Source: Magicicada septendecula
Lineage: Eukaryota; Arthropoda; Insecta; Hemiptera; Cicadidae
Length of the DNA: 64,000 nucleotides
Direction of reading: 5' to 3'
Assembly (NCBI GenBank): GCA_034769895.1
Contig: CM068367.1
Span: 351,417,111-351,481,110 of the forward strand
In this document: positions 1-19,753 of the stretch, piece after piece
How positions within the stretch are numbered: the stretch's first letter is position 1
How the letters are laid out: each line of letters begins with the position of its first letter
Program-made: the position numbers and the translations under genes
Notes under the pieces: model-generated
The model's input: only the letters and a program-made list of their open reading frames with translations
Databases searched by the model: none
Told to the model about the DNA's origin: nothing

Positions 1-240
1 TGTATGTAAGGGATTAATTCTTTTGAATGAATGCGGTAATGGTGGGACACGCGACTCCATCATGGATTTGAAGTTGTGAATTATGGTGATAGATTCTTAT
101 TTGCAGAATTATGTTCACGTAATTATGTTGTGGACCAGTCTGAGAATTATGTACTTGTTCGTTGTATATCGTGTGGTATTTATTTGAGTGTTAGATAGTG
201 TTTGTGTTATGTTTATGGTATATATTGTAACATGACATAT
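1..240. other. no gene seen
   Basis: AT-rich sequence at the window edge. I see no ORF with recognisable similarity, no RNA gene and no clear repeat boundary. Confidence 0.4.
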
Positions 241-1560
241 GAGCCCTAAGATTTCAGTAACATAAAATACTTACACATGTCAATAAATGAGTCAAAGAGA
301 CAAGCCAAGTAATTTGTCTAAAATGCCAAGCTCAAAGCTACACGAGCTACCTATCACCAAGGATAAACTCACAACAATAAGAGTTCATAAACTGATGGTA
401 AATGTAAATGAAATGACTTTATAATGAAAAGAAGATACACCACACAATGATTGTACCACAGGAAGCAACAGCCCAATAGTTTTCGGTCAGTGAAGAACCA
501 AACAATACAAGAAAGAAGAACCAAGAATCAGTGAAGAACCAAACAATTCAAGAAAGAAGAATAAGTGAAGAAGAAGTAAAGAACCAAGGAAGACAGTGAA
601 GAAACCTACTGCGAGAAGGACACCTAACAACCATGGCATAAAGTATAGATTCCAAGAGCCAGTCAACTATAAATCAACATCTTACCCATATATGCAATAA
701 CTAATCAACCTACAGATTGAAGGGATGGACAAAAACTGACTAACTGAGATGACCAATATACAATAAATAATGTTATAAATGAATAGGACAAAATATGTTA
801 TAAAAGGAATGAAAATAACAATAATGTTTATTGAATAGAAGCTGTAAATAAAAGCATAGTAACATGTTATGCACGGCACAAATGTAACAAAAGAAGTATT
901 AATTTGTCTCAGAATATTAGCAAATATTAGTCAAATAGTCTGACAATCATGTATAAAAAGAAAGGGAATAACTAAAAGGGTTATTAGTTATCATTATTAA
1001 AACCAAACATGTAAAAAATAAGGTCAAAAGAAGACCAATTTGTGTCAACCCAACATACACATTGTTGGCACAAATGACAAAATCACATAACCTAAGACGT
1101 AGGTACTATTCACCTAAATTCACAACTAGCAGTAGGAAAAACCTACCCAAACCAGAATGTTTTATATGTAAAATCAAGTAGAAATGATAATCTTTCTATA
1201 GGTACAAATATAAGATACCCAAGATGAGTCTTAAATAAGAATATAAACAAATAAAGTGAACCAAAACCAACCAAAATGGAATTCACTATGTAAAACCTAT
1301 ATAAAACCATATTATAAAACCGAATAGAAACAAAAGGTTGATGTCAATACCACTACTGTACTAGTGTATAAAGATTATAAGAAAGAATATAATATATTAC
1401 AATTGTAATTAAGTGCACCTGTCATGTGACACCAGGTGTAAGTAATATTATTTAATCAAATACAATATGGAAAAGACTAGTGTACTAAACACACCAAAGT
1501 GTGAAGACTTGGTTATTAAACACTAATAAAAGTTGTTGATGTTGAAACCATCGTTTTAAT
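240..1560. repeat. A-rich strand-asymmetric block 1
   Basis: About 1.3 kb in which the plus strand is rich in A (with C and G) and poor in T, unlike the flanks where A and T are balanced. It contains a local 41-bp tandem duplication (488-569). No coding sequence is recognisable on either strand. Two other blocks of the same character lie at about 31.44-33.06 kb and 42.42-44.52 kb. I cannot say whether they are one element family. Confidence 0.45.
488..569 (+). repeat. 41-bp tandem duplication
   Basis: Two adjacent units of 41 bp, each starting CAGTGAAGAACCAAACAA, at 488-528 and 529-569. The second unit diverges near its end. They lie inside A-rich block 1. Confidence 0.7.
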
Positions 1561-2411
1561 TGCAAGTTCTGTCACCATGGGCGCCGCATATTTTATCTTC
1601 CATCTAGACCATGTGTCTAGTTTTAAATTTCAAGTCACGCCCCTCAAAAAAAAAGAGGTAACAAAAAATTATACAAAATTTTGGGGGACGTTTCAGTTGC
1701 CACAACTGACAGTTTACGTCCACTATGCTTCATCATAAGCATATAAAGTTGTAAAGTATTTTTAATTTCTTGTATTGTTCTGTACCTGCCGATGAACTGA
1801 TTTACACACTTAGCACATTTTATCTTTTTCTGAAAAACAAAGTTATTTTTACATTCAACTATTATATTCTTTTGTTATAGCTTTCGCTACGGTAGTGTAC
1901 TAAATGAGAGCTCCTTTGTCATCAGTCATTGATTTAGAAAGATCAGCTTCCATTCATTTTATACCATTAGATACTGTAATTCCAAGAGGATTTCTTTGAT
2001 TTTAACTTTTGAGGCCAAATTTATATAACTTTATATTTCTACTTCATAAGATGCGTTTATTAAACTTTTGATAATTAAAACAAGCGATACGTGTGGTAAA
2101 GAATTCAGTCCTTTTAATGGGTGGGGGGGGGGAAATAAAATGAACAAGTTCTTGACAAAAAATCATTTTATTTGACAGTCAGTAGTAAGAGAGAAATACA
2201 ATTTGTACTTTGTTGAACAAAAGAGTACCATACATAGTAACATTTTAGTGAGACAAAATTAATTTAACTCTTTAAATAATTACAGGAATACACGATATTT
2301 TTTCTTTGTAAAAAAATAATTATCTAGGAACTGCTTTCCCAGGGGATTTTCCACATAATAAAACTAAAGCAACAGTCCTTAAATTTTTAGTTACCGTCAA
2401 TCAATGAATGT
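1561..2411. other. no gene seen
   Basis: AT-rich sequence. It includes a GGGCGCCGCAT motif near 1579 and a run of nine G at about 2124-2132. Nothing codes recognisably. Confidence 0.4.
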
Positions 2412-2585
2412 TTTAGTGGATGGTTAGTGAGGATCGGTCAATAATACAAATTTTAGCTATTTTGCGTCGACGTTTCGACAATATTTATTGTCATCTTCAG
2501 GACAATTGTTGCTGACGCCATACACACAACTGTGATGTTTCATAAATTGGTATTATTGACCGATCCTCACTAACCATCCACTAAA
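2412..2585 (-). mobile_element. 35-bp inverted-repeat cassette enclosing a hammerhead ribozyme
   Basis: The arms 2412-2446 and 2551-2585 are perfect reverse complements of 35 bp. They flank a 104-bp core that carries a minus-strand hammerhead motif (see 2464-2512). No protein is encoded. Hammerhead motifs of this shape are known from Penelope-like elements, and two other copies in this window do sit at Penelope ORF ends. I infer that this is a Penelope-derived terminal fragment or a small non-autonomous foldback element. Confidence 0.6.
2464..2512 (-). ncRNA. hammerhead ribozyme, minimal type I
   Basis: Read on the minus strand, the core is CTGAAGA (2500-2494), then a perfect 6-bp stem II (GACAAT / ATTGTC, loop AAAT), then GAAA (2476-2473), then the palindrome-forming ACGT, with predicted cleavage after GTC at 2469. 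Stem I starts with GTC paired to GAC across the core. Stem III is a self-complementary ACGT with no loop, so activity would probably need a dimer. CUGANGA and GAAA are both intact. Not tested for cleavage. Confidence 0.7.
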
Positions 2586-5500
2586 GCAACAGTGTTGACA
2601 AGTTCCACAATTTTACTATATTTTTGGGTACACTTTAAATACAATGTTTTGTTAATAGGCTACATAAACTGATTAGGCCATATACTTTCACTTCAATTTT
2701 TTTCTATAAAATCTCTCCTCCTAATTCATTTTCCATAACGAATACTTTAATGAAATACAAATATATATATATACATATTTACAATCTTTATTATTATTAT
2801 TTTACAAATTACATAAGTGCATTGTGTACTTCTAATAACAATCCGTACATACATTTGTTGTGTTCTTCTATAAAATACGGAATGCGGGAAATGAGGTAAA
2901 AACGCTTCTACAATACAGAGAACGGTTGTGCTTGACAGAGACTGATCATTTAGTAAATAATCATTTTGTAGTAAAATTAAGTTCTTTTTACTTAATAGTG
3001 GAACTTTATAAAAATATTATGCCTAAATACTGGTTCATCAATAAAGTGAAAATTGAAATCCAAATAAATTGAGATTTCATTTTCATCTTCACTTGACAAT
3101 GTTCTACTTGATGTACAAACTAGCCATGTCTACACTGATGCAACACACTAGTGTGCTGTACTTTAGCATTTTATAAGATCGTGAAGAATTTAACAGTAGG
3201 TAAAAAATTATTTATTTAGTAGATTATTTATATATAGCAGATTAATGTATTTACAGAGCATATAATTACATCAAAAACGTATCTAATGGAACGGATATGA
3301 ATACAAACCATTGAAATTATTTGTTAGTCTTTGCTTATGCATAATACTCATTTTCAAATTTCAAATTATAAATTCTATTAAAGATATTGTAAAATGTATC
3401 AGTTTTAGAAATATATTACACATTGGTAAAAACTTTACAGGTACAAAAAGAAAGAAAAGTATAATTTAAAATTAATTAAAGTCGAAAACTATTAAATAAA
3501 TTAACTACTTAGCTATAAGAACGTTTTGCTGTTTGTACAGTATGAAAAACAGAGTTTTGAGTATGAATTTTAATTTAATTTCAATTTAGTAAAAATATTT
3601 CAGCAAACTGATTTAAAATTTATGATTTTCTTAAGACTAGTAAATAGTAACATCATTGATAATGTTTTTGACTTCACGTACCTTAACAAAGAACTTTTTC
3701 AATTCACAAAAATGTTCAAAAAGCTAGAATACTAATACAAATTGAAGAATAACAAAATATTAACAAAGTCTGTAATATTGACAATAATATTATCACAGTA
3801 AGGGACCAGAGTGCAGCGTCGAAACATAGGCAACTCTTAAAGTAACAGTGTTGTTTCTAACTATCTATATACTGTATACTGTATCTAATTGATCAATGTA
3901 TACTGTGAACAGTTCCTGCAAAGGGCATACGGCTAGCAATTATCGTGGGTAACAACGAGATTGTGTGAGGTCTAGAGCTCCAACTAGTAAGACAGGCCCT
4001 ATATGAATTTATCGAGATCCTAAATCTATGGAATCTGTGAACTTAAATGAGACGGAAATAAGTTAATTATTATACTGTGTAACATCAAGAAGAGTAAGTA
4101 TTAAATAAATATCGTGAATATAGTACACGGGCTGTATATGTTGTAACTTGACGTGATTTGTGCCCTTTTCTTTTCTGTTGAGTGTTTCTTTTTGCCCCAA
4201 GTTGTTGGTGCCGATTATGTAAAGTCCACTATTATGCCCTCTAATATTTAAAGCTTTTTATTGTTTTGAAAAAAAATGTTTTTTTTTTTTAAATAAATAA
4301 TTATTAGAAATTATTTTTCAGGTGTTGAGCGCCAAATTGTTTTAAAATAAACAATTAAAAAATTATTATATTTCTTCCTTTCCTTGTATTTATTGGAACT
4401 TACCTTGTTAGTTTATTCAAATTCAAGTCTAGTGCAAAAATTTAAGGCTTGCCAACTTCTCTTCTTTGGTTAATAAAAAACTAACATTCGTTATATAACA
4501 AAATTTTTAATTATTAAAAGGAATAATTATCCATACAAATTATATTAATCAATGCTTTTTTATTTGCTTTAAATTCCTTCTATTTTCTTTTATTCAAATT
4601 AAATAATCTTTATTATAAATACAGTTGACCAGGCTAATGATATTTTTTCGCTCAGCGGTTGGTGTGACTTCTAAATCATTATGTTGCCATTAAAATTGGT
4701 TATTATTTTTAATGTCGTGGATTCTTTTAGACTACAAACAATTAACGAAAATATCACTTATGAAGTACAAAACCTCACAAACATAAATGAATTACAATAT
4801 TATACAACAGTAAACAATATATAGCGTTTTAAATGATTAATTAGTTAATAGTGTCAGTTTAAGGTTATTTAGTTTTCATAAAATGAATTTCCTCTAATAA
4901 TTCTCAAAACACAAAAAAATATAGTTCATAAATGAAATAATTATAACATTTAAGTGTATTATTTGAGTGAAAGTGAATTCAATATTGTTTAAGTGTGTAG
5001 AAAGTATAATAGTGAATTGTAGGTAACTGTCATTTAATCGTTTTTCTAAATTTAATACCTGTCCACATACTTTCCTTTCTATTTATTCTAAACACTTTTT
5101 TAATCACTTTAAATGTTTCTTCTCTCTTAATCTGATTTATTATAATCTTCTATTTTCAATAAATCTTCATTAGTTCTTCCTTCATTTAACTTATCTTAGG
5201 TTTTATTTCAGTTCAATTTCTTCCTTGAGAGGATTACAATTTTTATTCAAGTGTACACTATGAAATCTAACAAAGGACTAAATAATTTTTGTTTAAATAT
5301 TGGGTTGTCAAGAGACAAAAGTGTAAAATTTCCATTGGTTATTTCAAAACATTGTTAGTGATGACATCATTTTTTTTAAGATTAAAATTTACAAAATGAT
5401 TTATAACTGATCTAATTTTCTTGTACTAAGTACTAGCTTGAAGTTATTAGTACTATTGAACAGAGCTTTTCTTACTGATTATTTTGATATCTTATATTAT

Positions 5501-7341
5501 CAGTTTCTATTCATTAATTCCAAAGTTACATTTTTATAAAATTTTGACTACTTCAATAAATTAGGTTTACAGTAAATTTTTTTTATGCCTAATTTATTAC
5601 TGTAGTTGTACAAATAAATTCTTGTTAACCATTATATATTTAGTTATTAATGGTTCATAATAATATTATTAATTTATAGAAGATCTTTTGTTTACACTGT
5701 AGGCCTCATAATGTCTAGTGTTCCTCAAGATAGAATTCATTTATATTACAAATTTTCTTATTTCTTTTATAATTTTATATTTATTAATTAAACCTAATTA
5801 GTCACACTATATATTCTTATACCTTTTATAGTTTTAAAAACTTTCAGTATGCTGTAATAATACTTTCCACATTCCTATCTAGATGTAGGTTTTTTCTTGG
5901 CTACAGCAAATACATTCTTATTTACATTATAAAATGATCAATTATAAACACGTATAATTGATTATAACCTACTCAAAAATGAAATACAATATCTATTATA
6001 ATATAAAACAAGGTTTAACACAAATTTTTGTACAATAATTGTCTTATTTTACCTACTAATCAGATATAAAATAAGATTCTATTAATTAAGCTTATAGTCT
6101 TTTATAGTTTTGTATTTCAATATTTCTTTTATTAGATTATTTTTATGTGAAGGGAATTTTCACGTCACAATGTTTAAGTTTTTTAAAAAGTATTTGGCGT
6201 AAAGAACAGAAGAAACGTATTACTCACTGCTAGTCAGTTAGCGATTTAAACAATAAACTGAAGATTTTTTTAAAAATCTTTATCAAAAAAGATCAGAATT
6301 TGGTGTTTAGCTCGTCAATTTAATTCACTGCGTATACATGCAAAGTGGCAGAGGTGTGTCTACAGGACTGGAAGTTTGGAAAAATAATACGGATGCGATC
6401 TAAGACGTCAGAGATTTGAGAAATTATAAATGAGTTGTGTTGTAACACAGATGCCTTCCGGCTTGTCGCTATATTCTATGTTTTTACTTCACAGAACTGT
6501 AAGGATATGAACAGCAATAACGTCTTGTCTACGATAATAAAGAAATCACGTATTATACGTTTTAACATGAATTTAAAATATAAATTATATTGGGTACAGT
6601 GTACTGTGCTATTTTAGATAATATAACATAAAGTACTTTACACTAGAGTAACAAATGATGTACACGTTTAAGAATTTATTATTACTTTTAACGTTACATT
6701 GAAAATTATTATTACTGTTATTGTTACTCTTATTACGTGGCATACAAGAGGGGAGTAACGCGCGAAGGTGGAATATGCGCTCTGTATTTACTCACTCGCC
6801 AGTGATTGTGGCGAAACCCCAACTAAAATTCCAGTTTCTATCATCATGTTTATTTAAATAAGAATTTGAGTCTATTGTGGATAACTTTATTACTTAAAAA
6901 TATACTCTATATAAAAGATAACGTGATAGTAATTGATAATCATATTATTTCAAATACGATTCGAAATAATTTTTATTCAAGGATGTGTAAAAATATAAAC
7001 TAAAGCGTATAAAATAGATCACCGTGTTTCAGATATTTGCGTGTATTGCAAATTAATTGACGGAAGTTATTAAAAAATGTAAGGAGATTTAAAAAAAAAT
7101 AACTTTTACATACCATATTAAGTAGTCTTTAACATATAGCAGTTTATGTGATTTTCTTTTACATTAATACACATCCATTAATGGTTGTATACCAACCAAT
7201 GGTAGGATACCATTTTTCGTAAGTAGTTGATTCTGAATAGCCTGTGAATTCTGTTACTCTTCTATGAAAGATGTCAACCAAGTACATACTAACAGTCAAG
7301 TGTTCTGTATGTCAAGTATCAAACTAACAGCAGCGGCAGAT
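2586..7341. other. AT-rich intergenic sequence, no gene seen
   Basis: Nearly 5 kb with only short chance ORFs, such as 2860-3072 and 6435-6617 on the plus strand, which show no recognisable domain. There are homopolymer runs and short (TA)n at about 2761-2774. No RNA gene or element boundary is supported. Confidence 0.5.
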
Positions 7342-7912
7342 CGAGGGTGAAAAGTTCCAAGCCTGACATAGAGATAGCGCTACTATGCACATTATTTTGA
7401 CCGTGTTGTATGATTTCATCCTTTGCAGGCTGAATTTAGTTATTTGAAGTCAATGAGGTGTTTAGTATTAGTTTGACAGTACATCTCAGTAAACGCCTCA
7501 AACATTGTTTTAACAGTGGCCAGTTTGGAAATTCGTGGCGTCACTAAACACCTTCTTGTTTTGAAAGGATTAACTGTAACAGACATAAAAGAGGAGCTGG
7601 ATTCATCGTTGTAGGACTCTTCTCCATCGGATACAGGGGTTAAGCTTTGGGTTGCTGAATTTCAAATGGGTCTTACACGGACAACTGGCGACCCACATGT
7701 TGGACGTCCCATTAAAGTGACTACGCCATAAACAAATCTTCAAAATCGTATTGGCAGACCGTAGAATGAAAGCGAGCAGGATAGCAAACTGTTAGTTGAC
7801 TTTAAATAACTAAATTCAGCCTACGAAGGATGAAGTCATACAACACGATCAAAATAACTAACATAGTAGCATTCTCCCTGTTTCAGGTCCGGAACTTTTC
7901 ACCCTACCCTCG
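7342..7912 (+). mobile_element. internally deleted mariner element with about 110-bp TIRs
   Basis: The ends are long inverted repeats. The left starts CGAGGGTGAAAAGTTCC and the right ends with its reverse complement carrying a 5-bp insertion, GGTGAAAAG style, then CCCTCG. The inner parts pair from GGCTGAATTTAGTTATTTGA (left) to its complement near 7800. Between them is a broken plus-strand remnant of a mariner transposase N-terminus (about 7555-7770), readable as an IKEELDSS block, then DSSPSDTG, then GDPHVGRP, with stops between. The catalytic domain is missing, so it is non-autonomous. A TA follows the right end, but the left TA is not preserved. Confidence 0.75.
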
Positions 7913-9484
7913 TACATGCGCCTATTTCCTAAGATAATAGAAATAAAAGTAAATAATTTCAAAACTTTGTAGAATAAATACAGTTTAATAAAACATTAGG
8001 ATTATAACAAGAAACAACAATTTTTAATTACTTATAGTTTTCTAAACAATAACATAACAGATTTAAAATGAAATGTTCGTAATGAATAAAACGTTGAATC
8101 TAAATTTGTTTGGTTGCAATTATACATTAAAAGTACACGGTAATTTATACAAATAGTGATAGGCCTATATACAAATAGTTTATTCAAATACGCTTATAAG
8201 GATCTAATTGAGTGTTAGCCTGGTTTGTACAATATATAATGAAGAACGTCGTTTTTTAAATTTGTACGAAAAATATGTGTGGAGAATAAGTAAAACAAAT
8301 AGTGACATTAATTATTAATTTAGTTGAATTACTGTTATAACCAAAATTTTTGAAGCATTTATACTAGTAAGTATACGGTACTCCACGTGAATCAATGCTT
8401 ACGAGAACTATGTTTAGATTGTATCTACTACTTCATCATCACTGGGAAATACTGTCTAATTTGTGTTGACATATTGAAGTAGGCCTACCTAATACGTAAT
8501 TTCTATTATTTAAGTTAATTTATAATGTATACTTTTTACTTGTTTATTGTTGTTATTTTTTTTAGTAAATCTTGTTGTCGGTTTGTTAGATAAGGTAAAA
8601 ATTTAGTACTACAACTGTTTAGTAATTTGATAAATTTTACGATCAGACATTAAAAACTAGTAAACATGTCAGACTAAAATTTAAGTCATTATAAAATTAA
8701 AAGAATGTAATGATAGTCGTAGAAACAGATACAGTGTTGCTTGTAAAGACATTTACGTAATTTTAAAGGAATAGCGACCTTTAGCGTAGTGATAATATGA
8801 AAGCAACGTTGCACAAAATCAAATAGAAAAATGAGTGTAGCTTTCAAGCACTGATGGGTTCAAAAATCACATTGACATTAACACTTTTCACAGCCAATTA
8901 GAGAAAGGATAAAGTTTGAATTAGTGTTCATTTCATCTGGATTCAAACATACAAATCTTTACGGACAGATATTTAATAAATTTTATATACAAATATTGAA
9001 TTACATAGACAATTTTTAAAGTTTTTAAAATATACGCTTATTTACAATAATGTATTTGAGATTTGAATAACTTATAGAGACAAGGAAGCCCTTTTGTACA
9101 TAACATATCTACATACTAGTAACCTAATTGTATAAGTAGCATATGCTGATGTAATTCGCCAACAGCATGATTTTATAAGTAGTGCGCCAATTTATACATT
9201 GCGATAACCTTTAACTGACTCACTGGTAAAATAGCTGATGACAAAAGTAAAGAATATTGGCTCGAATTCCCAATGTACAGTTTATAACATGCTATTAGAA
9301 CTTATGAAAATGACTCGTGTAGTTCTGAAAATATTGAATATATAATTTTGGTTCATATTAATGGAACCCTTCCCTGAATCGAAACGCGTGCATTCGTGCG
9401 ATCAGGTTTAACACTCGAGTCATTTGGTGACACATATGACCCAATAATTAGACATTTCCCTTCATAAAAAACAGCATATTAACT
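7913..9484. other. downstream flank of the GPCR gene, probable 3' UTR and intergenic
   Basis: No ORF is supported. On the minus strand this is where the receptor's 3' UTR must lie. A minus-strand AATAAA is present at 8548-8543, but I cannot show it is the polyadenylation signal used. Confidence 0.35.
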
Positions 9485-17177
<7,693 letters not shown>

Positions 17178-17361
17178 GGCCGAGTTAGTTCCACCTCCAG
17201 TTCAATCATTGTTTGGCACATTTCCTCACAGTCCATGGTTTCTCATCGGATTTCCGTTGTGTGGAGTGACTTGTACTTCAACCATTGTGGTATTACGTTG
17301 TAGTCATACCTTCTTCCAGTTCAGTTTGAACCGATTGTTTTTCTTGGATACGACGATTCAC
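17178..17361 (-). other. probable 5' UTR part of GPCR exon 1
   Basis: On the minus strand a strong acceptor, TTTTTTGTTTCCAG, ends at 17362. The sequence from 17361 down to the start codon has no splice donor use that I can see. I infer a non-coding leader joined to at least one upstream exon that I could not locate. Confidence 0.45.
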
Positions 17362-19204
17362 CTGGAAACAAAAAAGTCTATTAACATTTTAAAACTCATG
17401 AAATAATGAAATAATAATTTTAATTTTTAAATGTCTGTTAACCAGTTTTAAGTAAATGAAAGCATTAAATAATTTAAGGCTTTGATTATAAGCTTTGAAA
17501 ATGGTCTCTATTCAGTTTGATACAAATTATTACAAAGATAATTAAGGATAGAGAGAACAATTTTACGTTTTTGTCTAACAGTTTGCAAAATGATAGTAAA
17601 TTCCACTTTTGAAAATAGTAATGGGAAAGAGATTGAATAAATAATCCATGGTTCTTTAGCGAATATCTTATTGTGGTTACTCAACGACCATACGGTTTAA
17701 GCCACGGTAAGTCATTCTTCCGCGTTGGATCAGATTCTGCGCTAACAATTATTTAAAAATCCTAAAACGTAATAAACTGAATGGAGGGATAGGATGTAGT
17801 GAGCACGTGTTTAGCAGAAATAAAAGAATTTAAAAGTTCTAAATAGAACTGGGCAAAATAGAGTTGTGACTGTATGGTATTAGAGGAAAAGGGTAATACC
17901 AGAAATGTTAGGAGGAAGCCGAGAAATAGGTAGTTGGTGTCTGTGTCTGAACAGATGTACTAAAAGATCGAATCAAGACGGATGTCCTCTAATTCCCAGC
18001 CTAACGTTCCAAAAATAAAACAAACACTATTGTTATATATAATTTTAAAAAATAATAACGATACTGATGATAATGATGATGTTGTTGATGATGATGATGA
18101 TGATAAAATTAAAAACAATAGTCTCCTCTTTGAACCTTTCAAATAGCGTAGGATGACAGCTTGAGTCGTACGACATACAAAGAAAGCAGTGTAGTCAACA
18201 CTACGCTTCAGTAGTGCTTAGTAGTGCTTTATTTCCCTAGTTGTTACACTATGAACTCTTTTTACAATAATGAAATATTATTTACATTAATAAATGATAA
18301 ATTTATGAAATCATTTATGTTTGTTTACGTTTCAATCATTTTTTCATAAAGTAGAATTGCTTTTTACTTCTATTTCTAATAGATTTAAAAACTACAAGAC
18401 TTTTTAGTAGTCAAAACAATTGACTATAAACAAGGTTTTGCATAGTGTTGTGTGTCAGTTTGAAAGGGGTTGACGCTAAAAGTTGCATTAACCTCAGAAT
18501 TCAGTCCCAGTTAACGAGGCTTACTAGTGTTCTTGAGGGCTCGCTGCTATCCGTAACGGTAACACATAGGCAATGTCCTACACAACACAAATCGTTTTAG
18601 CTATTAAATTGTTTCAACTACTAGAAAGTAATTTCTTTATGTGTAACTGATTTGTTTCCGGCTCGATATTTGGTTAATATGACCAAATGGTTTAGGCGGG
18701 TTACTGTGAGTGATATTACTTTGACGTTATAATAGTTTTAATACGTTCATGTATTAACAGTTACTGACATGTTAAAGTGTGGATATGCAGTGAATTAACT
18801 TTGTATATCAGTGGCAGATGGTGAGTCACAAATTGTGTACTAAAAACTGGTACAAACTGACATAGGCCTACAACACATATACTCCTGTAAACGTACCTAT
18901 TTCAACAGTGACGTGTTACTAAATGCAGGAAAGTATTTTGTATGGATGCTGGAATAGTTTCATTAGTTAAACCTATGGACTAAATTTTGGCTACATCTGT
19001 GTAATGAAATTAATTATCTTTTTACATAAAATAAATTATTTGCTTTAACTTACTTTAATAAAATATGAATTTTAGTAAGCCTTGCAAACACAATTGCAGA
19101 AAGTCTAGGAATTATCATCAATATGTAATTAATATGTAATTAATATGTATGAGATATTATGAGATATTATTTATTATTAAACAAAAAGTGTTATTAATAA
19201 ATAT
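17362..19204. other. upstream flank of the GPCR gene, no other gene seen
   Basis: This should contain the receptor's promoter and any upstream leader exon, but no TATA box or exon can be supported. A GAT-rich trinucleotide tract lies at 18060-18104. Confidence 0.35.
19201..19204. repeat. target-site duplication ATAT, left copy
   Basis: ATAT directly precedes the TG of the solo LTR. The same four bases follow its CA at 19750-19753. In AT-rich DNA a chance match is possible, but it falls exactly at both TG and CA ends. Confidence 0.6.
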
Positions 19205-19749
19205 TGTTACGACATTACAGAACAGTCTACGTGTTTGTCGAATGCTCCAGAAGAATCTCGCTCTAATGTGTGTGGCATACGTGATTCTCGACGCATTCGC
19301 GAGACTTTTCTGGAACCCGCCAGCCGCGTGGACTTTGTCAAGGCCGCAGTTAATTACGTCGTAGTTTAGAAATAAGGCGTAGTTTGGAATCTTCTGGTCT
19401 GTGCGCGGATGTATAAATACAAGGCGGCAGCGGCCTTAGTTTTCAGTTATAGTCGCGATAAATTACAGTGCGGTTCGAGAGTTATTATCGGCGATATTAC
19501 TGTGTGCGTTCAAATGATTATTAGTGAAGTGTTTAATAATCGGGTGGGATAATTGTAATACAATTGTGTTTAATATTAGTGGACATTTTATTGCGTGTGA
19601 ACAATTTTTATTTGATTTGTTGTAAGAGACTGTGTTGTTAATTATGAACTGTTTAACTGTGAATATTAAAGCTGGTGATTAGTGACTTAATTGGTGTCTT
19701 GTATTTTGTTTCCACTGTACCTACGACGATCGAGTAGACCGTCGTAACA
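19205..19749 (+). mobile_element. solo LTR of a Ty3/Gypsy-type retrotransposon, 545 bp
   Basis: It begins TGTTACGACA and ends CGTCGTAACA, a short inverted terminus of the kind LTRs have, and is flanked by ATAT on both sides. Inside is a GC-richer U3-like region, then TATAAATAC at about 19411, then an initiator-like TCAGTTATAG about 35 bases later, and an ATTAAA near 19663 that could serve polyadenylation. No primer-binding site, internal coding region or second LTR follows, so recombination between two LTRs is the likely origin. The direction is set by the TATA-to-polyA order. Assignment to Gypsy rather than BEL rests mainly on the 4-bp duplication. Confidence 0.8.
19411..19446 (+). promoter_or_regulatory. 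core promoter of the solo LTR
   Basis: TATAAATAC is followed at about 30-35 bases by TCAGTT, a good arthropod initiator match. The arrangement suggests a start near 19443. Confidence 0.6.
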
Positions 19750-19753
19750 ATAT

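Noticed and set aside
3800-3835. GCGTCGAAACATAGG near a stem-like sequence, reminiscent of a hammerhead end
   Set aside because: No CUGANGA box at the right distance.
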